From Micromonospora tulbaghiae (GTDB lineage Bacteria > Actinomycetota > Actinomycetes > Mycobacteriales > Micromonosporaceae): a stretch of 64,000 nt of DNA. Location of the stretch: assembly GCF_900091605.1 (NCBI RefSeq), contig NZ_FMCQ01000009.1, forward strand, positions 248,001-312,000. The letters run 5' to 3'. The notes under the pieces are model-generated. The model saw only the letters and a program-made list of their open reading frames with translations. It was not told where the DNA came from and ran no database searches. Below, in pieces: positions 32,973 through 40,366 of the stretch. The translations under genes and the position numbers were made by a program. Within the stretch, counting starts at the first letter, position 1. Every line of letters begins with the position of its first letter.

Positions 32973-34529
32973 TCAGGCGGTCGCCAGCAGTTGATCCACC
33001 GGTGCGTAGTCGTCGGTGAGCACCATCGCGTCGCCCACCCACTCGGTCACCGCCGCCTCGTCCATCAACCCGGCCGGTTCGGGCAGCAGCTTCAGCCCGG
33101 GCGGGATCGCGGCCAGCGGCAGTGGCGCGTCCGAGGCGACGATCACGAAGTTGGCGCCCTGCTTCCCGTCGATCGCGCCGGGCGGGGCGATCAGCGCGAC
33201 GTGCGCGAACTCGGCCTTCACGGTGGCCAGCTCGGCCCGGATGAACCGGCCCGGCGGGTAGTCGATGACGTTCTGCACGTAGATCCCGTCCGGGCGCAGC
33301 ACCCGTCGGATGTCGGCGGCCATCTCCCGGGTGGCCAGGTGCCACGGCACCACCAGGTGACCGAACGCGTCGCCGACGATGAAGTCGCGGCTGTCGGTCG
33401 GCTCGCCGCGCAGCAGCACCCGCGCGTCGCCCACCTCGGCGCGCATCCCCGGGCCGGTACGCAGGCCCAGCTCCCGCCGGTCCAGCTCGACCAGGCCGCC
33501 GTCCAGCTCGAACACCAGGTTGTCGGTGCCGGGCCGGGTCGCCGCCAGGTAGTGCGGCACGGTGAAGCCACCGCCGCCCAGGTGCAGCGCGTCCATCGGC
33601 TGCTTCGCCGGCCGCGCCACGTCCGCGACCAGGCCGATCCACTGCGTGTACGCGTACTTGAGGTGGTTCGGCTCGTTCAGGTCGACGTACGAGTGCTCGG
33701 CCGAGTTTAGGTACAGCGTGCGTCCCTGCGGCCACGACGGGTCCACCTCGACGCGGGCGCAGTGGTACGCGGTCTCCACGTCGCACGGGTTCGGCGCCGC
33801 GGCGGTGAGCCCGGCGGCGGCGAGACCGAGCAACGCCAGCGCGGCCTTGACCCGGCCCGGCGTGGACGGCCCGCCGGCACCCGCCTGCCGTCGCAGCCAG
33901 ACACCGAGCGCCAGCCCGGTCACCCCGAGCGCGGCGGCCAGCCCGAGCACGATGACGGAACTGGACAGCGCGGCCACCAGGACGAAGCCGGTGCCGAGCG
34001 TGGCGGTGATGCCGCCGAGCGTGCCGATGCTGGACAGCTTGCCCACCACCTGGCCGGTGCGGCGCAGGTCGGCGAGCTGGAGCTTCACCACGAGCGGGGT
34101 GATCCCGGCCAGCAGCGCCGCCGGCAGCACCACCGTCAGCGCGGTCAGCAGGAGCACCGCGCTCGCCGCGCCGCCACGCAGCACCTCACCGGCGTACCTG
34201 ACGATCGGCAGCGTGACCGCGGTGGCGATGCCGGCCAGCACCAGCGCCGGGGCGAGCAGGGTGCGCGGGTCGCGCCGGTCGGCGAGCCACCCGCCGAACC
34301 ACGCCCCGTAGGCGATCGCGGCCAGCGCCATGCCGATGACCGAGCTGGTCACCTGGAGCGTCACCCCGACGTACGGGCCGACCAGGCGCAACGAGACGGT
34401 CTCCAGCACCAGCACCGCGCCGCTGGAGAAGAAGACGAGGAACGCGGCGAGCCCGTTCGGCAGGGCCCGCGGCGGAACCGGGGCGTCGGCCGCCGGTTCC
34501 GCCATGACGTCGGACGATGTGCTGCTCAC
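32973..34529 (-). CDS. Membrane protein fused to spermidine-synthase-like domain
   Basis: A 518-residue protein. Residues ~25-240 hold about seven membrane helices (AAFLVFFSSGAVLVLETVSL first). Residues ~275-515 form a soluble Rossmann domain resembling spermidine synthases: LHLGGGGFTVPHYL (~325), FELDGGLVELDRREL, GDARVLL and a late DDYAPVDQL. The canonical putrescine-binding Asp cannot be confirmed. Fused forms are widespread in actinobacteria; their true product is not established. Start GTG 34529, with ATG at 34505 as alternative. It is preceded by the secreted M15-like gene on the same strand with a 36-bp gap. Confidence 0.85.
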   Translation of the reverse strand: MSSTSSDVMAEPAADAPVPPRALPNGLAAFLVFFSSGAVLVLETVSLRLVGPYVGVTLQVTSSVIGMALAAIAYGAWFGGWLADRRDPRTLLAPALVLAGIATAVTLPIVRYAGEVLRGGAASAVLLLTALTVVLPAALLAGITPLVVKLQLADLRRTGQVVGKLSSIGTLGGITATLGTGFVLVAALSSSVIVLGLAAALGVTGLALGVWLRRQAGAGGPSTPGRVKAALALLGLAAAGLTAAAPNPCDVETAYHCARVEVDPSWPQGRTLYLNSAEHSYVDLNEPNHLKYAYTQWIGLVADVARPAKQPMDALHLGGGGFTVPHYLAATRPGTDNLVFELDGGLVELDRRELGLRTGPGMRAEVGDARVLLRGEPTDSRDFIVGDAFGHLVVPWHLATREMAADIRRVLRPDGIYVQNVIDYPPGRFIRAELATVKAEFAHVALIAPPGAIDGKQGANFVIVASDAPLPLAAIPPGLKLLPEPAGLMDEAAVTEWVGDAMVLTDDYAPVDQLLATA

Positions 34530-34565
34530 CGTGGCGATGGTACGCAGCGCCGCCGGCGGGCCGCG

Positions 34566-35603
34566 TCAATACATCGAGATGTGAACATGGTTTGTGTGGT
34601 CCGCCGCCGGGCTGCCGCCGCCGCTGTACGCGCGCCAGCCGGTGTTCGGCATCCAGATCTGCCGATACCAGATGACGTACATGATGCCGAGGCGGTTCGC
34701 GTTGTTCTTCGCCCAGGCGGCCAGGCTGTCGCCGTACGCCTTGTCGCCGCCGGTGGCGGTCTTGTCCTCGAACCCGCCGCTGGCGGCGGAGAAGTCGCAG
34801 GCCCGGCCCTTGGGGTGCTCGCCGCCGCCTCCGCTGCGGTGACACGAGGCGTAGCGCTTGTAACCGGCCGCCTTGGCCTGCTGGAGCATGTGCAGCGTGC
34901 GCGGCGTGATGCAGCCGGACGCGGGCGTCGGGTCGTCCACCGAGCAGGACTCCGACGGCCATGAGCCGTCCGAGTTGCGCGGCGCGGGCCTCGCCGACGA
35001 GGAGGTGCCGTTGAACCCGGACCCGGCGCCGGAGCTGACCTTCGCCAGCGCCACCTCGGCGTCCTTCTTCTTGCGGGCCTGCACGGCGACCTGCTTGGCC
35101 TGCTCGCGCACCTCGGCGTCGATGGCGAGCTTCGCCTCGGCCGCCTGCGCCTTCGCGTCGGCCAGCTCCCGCAGCCGCTTGCTGTCCCGCTGGGCCATCA
35201 CGTCCAGCTCGGCCGCGCGCTTGAGGAAGTCGTTCGGGTCGGCGCTCGCCAGCAGCATCGACGTTGCGGTCAGCCGGCCCATCCGGTACGACTGCGCGGC
35301 GACCTCGCCGGCCTGCTCGCTGAGCCCGACGAGGCGTGCCTCGATGTCGGTGAGCTGGGCGGCGAGCGCCTTCTGCCGGCGCTTGGAGTTCTCCAGCTTG
35401 TTCTGGGCCTCGATGTGACCCTTCGCCGCCGCCTCCAACGCCGCCCGCAACTGCTTGCTGCCGCCCTCGTTGGGGGCGTTCGGGCTGGGCACGGCGGCGG
35501 CCGGCCCGGCGGCCACGCCGGAGCCGAGCAGCACGGCCACCGCGGCGAGCGCGGCGAGCAGCGACCGCCGGACGCGCCGGCCGGTAGGGCTGGTCCTGGG
35601 CAC
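34566..35603 (-). CDS. Secreted coiled-coil protein with M15-like peptidase domain
   Basis: A 345-residue exported protein from GTG 35603, with AAGGA seven bases upstream. Signal peptide ~1-37 (LLAALAAVAVLLGSGVAAG, AAA cleavage). A long coiled coil runs at ~50-185 (RRQKALAAQLTDIEARLVGL) and resembles NlpC-associated or EnvC-like helical hairpins. A short linker leads to a C-terminal domain of ~140 residues with SGGGGEHPKGRACDF and HTNHVHISMY. These supply the HxxxxxxD and HxH zinc ligands of VanY/D-Ala-D-Ala carboxypeptidase-like (M15) folds. It probably trims peptidoglycan, or binds it. Confidence 0.82.
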   Translation of the reverse strand: MPRTSPTGRRVRRSLLAALAAVAVLLGSGVAAGPAAAVPSPNAPNEGGSKQLRAALEAAAKGHIEAQNKLENSKRRQKALAAQLTDIEARLVGLSEQAGEVAAQSYRMGRLTATSMLLASADPNDFLKRAAELDVMAQRDSKRLRELADAKAQAAEAKLAIDAEVREQAKQVAVQARKKKDAEVALAKVSSGAGSGFNGTSSSARPAPRNSDGSWPSESCSVDDPTPASGCITPRTLHMLQQAKAAGYKRYASCHRSGGGGEHPKGRACDFSAASGGFEDKTATGGDKAYGDSLAAWAKNNANRLGIMYVIWYRQIWMPNTGWRAYSGGGSPAADHTNHVHISMY

Positions 35604-35787
35604 GTGATGGTCCTTCCGTCGACCGCCGGCCCCCGCACACCGAGCGGCGTCTCCGCCGGCGCCGGACGGCGGCCTGCTGGCGGAGACCGCCGGTCACGAT
35701 ACCGGACCACGCGCCACACGCCAGGCCGGCGACGGCGTACGGGGTCCGACGTCGACGCAGCGTGCCGTGCTCGTCGCGCAGCGCCAC

Positions 35788-36597
35788 TCAACCGCCCAGC
35801 AGGGCGGCGCTCACCTCGTCCCAGACCTCCGGGCTCGCTGCGACGAGCAGCCCCCGGCCCTCGTCGGCCGGGTGGTAGTCGGTGCCGTCGAACCGGCGGG
35901 CCACCCCGCCGGCCTCCCGCACCAGCAGCGCGCCGGGCGTGTGGTCCCACGGCAGGGTGCGCCAGAACAGCACGAACTGCTGCGCGCCGGTGAGCACGTC
36001 CAGGTACTCCCGGCCGGCGCAGTGCTGGCCGGGCAGCAGCTCGCCGATCCGGCGCCCGCCCTCCTCCACCCGGCGGCGGAAGTCCGGGGGAAGGAACTTC
36101 GTCGCCGCGGTGCCCCGCAGCGCGCCCACCCGCGGCTCGGCCTGCGGCGCACTCGGCGACGCCCCGTCCAGCCGGGTGCCCGCGCCGAGCCGGGCCGCCG
36201 CCATCGTGCCGTCCAGCGGGTCGTACACCCAGGACGCCACCGATACGCCGTCGGTGAGCAGCGCCGCCATCAGCGCGAACGGCCTGCGGCCGGCGGCGAA
36301 GTTGGAGGTGCCGTCGACCGGGTCGACCAGCCAGACGTCGCCGCTGCCACGCAGGTGCCGCAGCAGGTCCGGGTCGTCGGCGACCGCCTCCTCGCCGACC
36401 ACCACCGAGCCGGGACGCAGCCGCCGCAGGCCCTCGGAGATCAGCGCCTCGGCCTCGCGGTCGGCGACGGTGACCACCTCGCCCGGTGCCTTCTCGGAGA
36501 TGTCGGACGCGTCGAGCCGGCGGAACAACGGCACGACGACCTTGGCCGCCGCCTCCCGCAGCAGCGTGCCGACGTCGTCCAGCAGCGGGTCAGCCAC
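35788..36597 (-). CDS. Inositol-monophosphatase family phosphatase
   Basis: A 269-residue Li+-sensitive phosphatase-fold protein from GTG 36597. Metal-binding motifs are VGEEA (~70), LVDPVDGTSNFAAG (~90) and PWDHTPGALLVREAGG (~213), all intact, so it should be active. The substrate could be inositol phosphate, histidinol phosphate or fructose-1,6-bisphosphate; the sequence does not decide. Its start overlaps the response-regulator stop by eight bases, so it is the fourth gene of the signalling operon. That is odd company for a metabolic phosphatase. Confidence 0.9.
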   Translation of the reverse strand: MADPLLDDVGTLLREAAAKVVVPLFRRLDASDISEKAPGEVVTVADREAEALISEGLRRLRPGSVVVGEEAVADDPDLLRHLRGSGDVWLVDPVDGTSNFAAGRRPFALMAALLTDGVSVASWVYDPLDGTMAAARLGAGTRLDGASPSAPQAEPRVGALRGTAATKFLPPDFRRRVEEGGRRIGELLPGQHCAGREYLDVLTGAQQFVLFWRTLPWDHTPGALLVREAGGVARRFDGTDYHPADEGRGLLVAASPEVWDEVSAALLGG

Positions 36598-37042
36598 GCG
36601 GAGGCAGCTTGACCACGCTGACGAAGAACTCGTCGATCTGGCGGACCACCGAGATGAACCGCTCGAAGTCCACCGGCTTGGTCACGTAGGCGTTGGCGTG
36701 CAGCTGGTAGCTGCGCAGGATGTCCTCGTCGGCCTGCGAGGTGGTGAGCACCACGACCGGGATCCGGCGCAGTTCCTCGTCCTTCTTGATCTCCTCCAGC
36801 ACCTCCCGGCCGTCCCGGCGGGGCAGGTTCAGGTCGAGCAGGACCAGGTCGGGCGTCACCGCGTCCGCGTACTGGCCCTCGCGGCGCAGGTAGGCGAGCG
36901 CCTCGGCGCCGTCGGAGACGACGGTGAGACGGTTGCGGAGCTTGTGCTCCTCGAACGCCTCCTGGGTCATCAGCACGTCGCCGGGGTCGTCCTCGACGAG
37001 CAGGACCTCGATCGGGCTCTTGCCGTCCGCGGGCGCGGTCAT
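36590..37042 (-). CDS. Single-domain response regulator (Rcp1-like)
   Basis: A 150-residue receiver domain without output domain. It has the acidic pair in LLVEDDPGDVLMTQEAF (~16), phosphoacceptor Asp in DLVLLDLNLPRRDG (~70), Thr in VLTTSQ and Lys in VTKPV. The long beta4-alpha4 insertion and FEEHKLRNRLTVVSDGAEAL match the Rcp1 group linked to phytochrome-type kinases. It likely passes phosphate between the histidine kinase encoded just before it (4-base overlap) and another protein. Confidence 0.92.
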   Translation of the reverse strand: MTAPADGKSPIEVLLVEDDPGDVLMTQEAFEEHKLRNRLTVVSDGAEALAYLRREGQYADAVTPDLVLLDLNLPRRDGREVLEEIKKDEELRRIPVVVLTTSQADEDILRSYQLHANAYVTKPVDFERFISVVRQIDEFFVSVVKLPPRG

Positions 37043-38865
37043 CCCACCGTCTCCTTCATGCCACCGTTTGTACCGTGTCGGTCCGCCTCCGCGGGCGGCT
37101 CTTCGCGTGCGTCGCCGTCCGGCTGCCGCCCGACGTCCGCCGGGTCACCGTCGGCACCCTCGGCCGCCGGCGCCTCGGCGGGCTCCGCGGCGTCCTCCGC
37201 GTCCGTCGCGTCCTCGTCCGCCGCGGCCTCCGCCGCCCTGGCGGCCTCGATGTCGGCCTCCAGCGCGGGCAGCGTGAACCGGATGGTGGTGCCCTCGCCG
37301 GCATCGGTGTCCACCCAGACCCGGCCGCCGTGATACTCCACGATCTTCTTGACGATGGCCAGTCCGATGCCGGTGCCCGGGTACGCGTCCTTCGAGTGCA
37401 GCCGCTGGAAGATCACGAAGATCTTGTCGGCGAACTCCGGTTCGATCCCGATGCCGTTGTCCCGGCAGCTGATCTCCCACTCGCCGTCCACCAGCCGCGC
37501 CGACACGTGCACCTTCGGCGGCACGTCGGGCCGGCGGAACTTCACCGAGTTGCTGACCAGGTTGACCAGCAGGTTGGTCAGCAGCGGCTCCTCGCCGCGG
37601 ATGGTGGGCATCTCGCCCCAGGTCAGCTCCGCGTCGGAGTACTGCAACGCCGCCTCGGTCTGCCCGGCCACGTCGCCCATCACCTTGTTCAGGTCGACCT
37701 CGGTGAAACCGGTGGTCAACCGCCCGATCCGGGAGAACGCCAGCAGGTCGTTGATCAGCCGCTGCATGCGCTGGGCGCCGTCCACCGCGAACGCGATGTA
37801 CTGGTCGGCCCGCTCGTCGAGCTGACCGGCGTACCGCCGCTGGAGGAGCTGGCAGAAGCTCGCCACCTTGCGCAGCGGCTCCTGGAGGTCGTGCGAGGCG
37901 ACGTACGCGAACTGCTCAAGGTCACGGTTGGAGCGGGTCAGCTCCTCGGCCTGCTTCTGCAACTGGCTGTTGACCCACTCGATGCGCTCCCGCGCCTCGC
38001 GTACCTCGTCCAGCTCCCGGGCGATCTTCATCCGCATCTGGTCGATGTCCTCGGCGAGCCGGCGGAACTCCGGCGGGCCCGACCCCTCGATGTGGTGCCG
38101 GTAGTCGCCGTCGGCCACCTCGCGCACCTGGCTGACCAGGGCGGCCAGCGGGCGGATCAGGATCCGGTCCAGCGAGAGCAGCATGACCACACCGGCGGTC
38201 GTCACCACCAGCGCGGCGATGACCAGCAGCACGACCAGCGTGTTGCTCGTCGAGTTGACCCGGTCGGCGGTCTCCTCCCGGACGGTGAGGATCTCGTCCT
38301 GGAGCGTGTTCACCGACGTGCGGATGCCGTCGAACTGCTGGCGGGTGGCGTCCGTGATCAGCGCCTGGCCGGCCTCCGGGCCGTCCCGCTCGACGGTGGT
38401 GATCACCGGCTCGGCCACCTGGGTCCGCCACTGCGCGGTCTCCTGCTCCACCAGTTCCAGCGACCGGCGCACGTCCGGGTAGTCGGCGGAGAGATCCCGG
38501 ATCGAGGTGACCAGGCTCTGCTCGCGCTTCACACCCTCCTGGTAGGGCTCCAGGTCGCTGCGGTCGCCGTTCACCGCGTACCCGCGCACCGAGGTCTCCT
38601 GGTCGAGCAGCACGCTCATCAGCTCCTGCGCCTGGACGCGCAGCGGACCGGTCTTGAGCAGCACCGCGTCGATGTTCTCGCGGTTCTTCGCGGCGACCGC
38701 CGCCTCCGCGGCGGCCAGGCCGAGCAGCAGCACCACCACCACGCCGAGCAGCGCGCCCACCCGCCGCCGCAGGGTCCACCCCTGCTGGTACGCCTTCACA
38801 GGTTCCTCCCCGTCGCCCTTCACCGCATCATCGTCGTTCGCGACTGTGGGGCTCTCAGCGCTCAC
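37039..38865 (-). CDS. Sensor histidine kinase with CHASE3 and HAMP domains
   Basis: A 608-residue membrane kinase from GTG 38865; this GTGA overlaps the stop of the phosphatase gene. Membrane helix 1 at ~22-45, then a periplasmic CHASE3-type helical domain to ~205 (LLDQETSVRGYAVNGDRSDL). Helix 2 (~208-230), HAMP (~232-285) and a coiled coil follow. HisKA carries FAYVASHDLQEPLRKV with the phospho-His (~325). HATPase has NLVSNSVKF, DNGIGI and GTGIGLAIVKKI. The last ~65 residues are acidic low complexity. The stimulus is unknown. Confidence 0.92.
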   Translation of the reverse strand: MSAESPTVANDDDAVKGDGEEPVKAYQQGWTLRRRVGALLGVVVVLLLGLAAAEAAVAAKNRENIDAVLLKTGPLRVQAQELMSVLLDQETSVRGYAVNGDRSDLEPYQEGVKREQSLVTSIRDLSADYPDVRRSLELVEQETAQWRTQVAEPVITTVERDGPEAGQALITDATRQQFDGIRTSVNTLQDEILTVREETADRVNSTSNTLVVLLVIAALVVTTAGVVMLLSLDRILIRPLAALVSQVREVADGDYRHHIEGSGPPEFRRLAEDIDQMRMKIARELDEVREARERIEWVNSQLQKQAEELTRSNRDLEQFAYVASHDLQEPLRKVASFCQLLQRRYAGQLDERADQYIAFAVDGAQRMQRLINDLLAFSRIGRLTTGFTEVDLNKVMGDVAGQTEAALQYSDAELTWGEMPTIRGEEPLLTNLLVNLVSNSVKFRRPDVPPKVHVSARLVDGEWEISCRDNGIGIEPEFADKIFVIFQRLHSKDAYPGTGIGLAIVKKIVEYHGGRVWVDTDAGEGTTIRFTLPALEADIEAARAAEAAADEDATDAEDAAEPAEAPAAEGADGDPADVGRQPDGDAREEPPAEADRHGTNGGMKETVG

Positions 38866-40241
38866 CGGCCGCTGCCCCGCGTGACCAGCAACATCGCCAC
38901 GTCGTCGGCCAGCGGGCCGCCGTTGATCTGCTCGGCCCGCCCGACCAGCCACGCGGGCAGTTCGGACAGCGGCACCGCCCGGTTCGCCGGGTCGGCGAGC
39001 AGACCGGTCAGGCCCGGCACGTCGAGGCGCTCGTCCCCGCCGTCCACCCGGCCCTCGATGAGGCCGTCGGTGTACATCAGCAGGGACCAGTCGTCGGTGT
39101 CGAACTCCAGGTCGAAGGCGACCGGGCGGCGCGGGCGTACGCCCAGCAGCAGCCCGCCCTTGGCCGGCACCGGCGCGACCTTGCCACCGCTGAGCAGCAG
39201 CGGCGGCGGGTGACCGGCGAGGCGTACGGTGGCCCGCGCCGACGCCAGGTCGAGCCGGGTCGTGGCCACCGTCGCGAAGATCTCCTGGAGGCGGCGCTCA
39301 CTCATCAGCACCTGCTCCAGCGCGGGCAGCACCTCGTCGTCCGGCACCCCGGCCAGCACCAGCGCCCGCCAGGCCACGCGCAGTTCGACGCCGAGCGCCG
39401 CCTCGTCCACGCCGTGCCCGCAGACGTCGCCGACGATCAGGTCGATCCGGTCCGGCCGGGTCTGCACCACGTCGTAGAAGTCGCCGCCGATCAGCGCGGC
39501 GTGCCGGCCGGGCCGGTAGAACGTGTGCACCGACACCTCGTCGGTGGTCATCAGCGGCTGCGGCAGCAGGCCACGCTCCAGGCGGGCGGACTCGGCCTGG
39601 CGCAGCTCCACCTCACGCAGCCGGCGGGCGTTCTCGTCGGCCCGCTTGCGCTCGACCGCGTAGCGCAGCGCCCGGGTCAGCAGGACACCGTCGACCTGGC
39701 CCTTGACCAGGTAGTCCTGCGCCCCCTCGGCGACCGCGACGATGCCCAGGTGCTCGTCCGAGCGGCCGGTCAGCACGCAGACCGCCGCGCCGCTGGCCAT
39801 CTCCAGCACCCGGCGCAGCCCGTCCAGCCCCTGCGCGTCGGGCAGGCCCAGGTCGAGCAGGACGCAGTCCACGCCCATCACCCGCTGCCGGGCCTCGCTG
39901 AGGCTCGTGGCGACCAGCAGGTCGATCATCGAGTTGGTCTCGGCGAGCAGCTCACCGACCAGGAAGGCGTCACCCTCGTCGTCCTCGACCAGCAGCACCC
40001 GCAGCCGCTCGCCCGGCGGTACGCCGCCGAGCAGCCCTGCCCCGGCAGACGGTACGTAGGTGGCCCCCGACGCGCCGGAACCCCGCTGCGGTCGGGTAAC
40101 CGCCGCGAGTCGCGGGAGTTCGCTGGTGATGTCGGGCTCCTTCCGAATGCCCTGCTGATCCTGACTCAGACAACAGTCGCACACCGCGCGACCGTCGCCG
40201 GCGCGGCAGAGCGTGTGACCGGTCCACTTCCACAGCGGCAC
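38862..40241 (-). CDS. Receiver-SpoIIE (PP2C) phosphatase
   Basis: A 459-residue protein if started at GTG 40241. The receiver domain is at ~80-195: LLVEDDEGDAFLVGELL, phospho-Asp in CVLLDLGLPDAQG, and LVKGQ. A helical linker leads to a SpoIIE/PP2C phosphatase domain at ~240-455 with RHAALIGGDFYDVV, IVGDVCGHGVDEA, LAGHPPPLLL, YTDGLIEG and a final DDVAMLLV. Metal-binding Asps are present. Such proteins dephosphorylate anti-sigma antagonists. First gene of the operon. The start is uncertain: the N-terminal ~37 residues look unlike coding sequence. A perfect AAGGAG (40137-40142) stands six bases before an in-frame ATC at 40130, giving a 422-residue protein. Confidence 0.88.
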   Translation of the reverse strand: MPLWKWTGHTLCRAGDGRAVCDCCLSQDQQGIRKEPDITSELPRLAAVTRPQRGSGASGATYVPSAGAGLLGGVPPGERLRVLLVEDDEGDAFLVGELLAETNSMIDLLVATSLSEARQRVMGVDCVLLDLGLPDAQGLDGLRRVLEMASGAAVCVLTGRSDEHLGIVAVAEGAQDYLVKGQVDGVLLTRALRYAVERKRADENARRLREVELRQAESARLERGLLPQPLMTTDEVSVHTFYRPGRHAALIGGDFYDVVQTRPDRIDLIVGDVCGHGVDEAALGVELRVAWRALVLAGVPDDEVLPALEQVLMSERRLQEIFATVATTRLDLASARATVRLAGHPPPLLLSGGKVAPVPAKGGLLLGVRPRRPVAFDLEFDTDDWSLLMYTDGLIEGRVDGGDERLDVPGLTGLLADPANRAVPLSELPAWLVGRAEQINGGPLADDVAMLLVTRGSGR

Positions 40242-40366
40242 GGTCGACCCACGATGTTACGCCGGGAGCGCTGTCACGCCCGCAGCGCACCGTCCGAGGA
40301 CTGCCGCCGCAGCCCTCTGGGGTGCAGGATGATCCCCACCCCGTAGATCCACCCCGAGGAGTCCCA

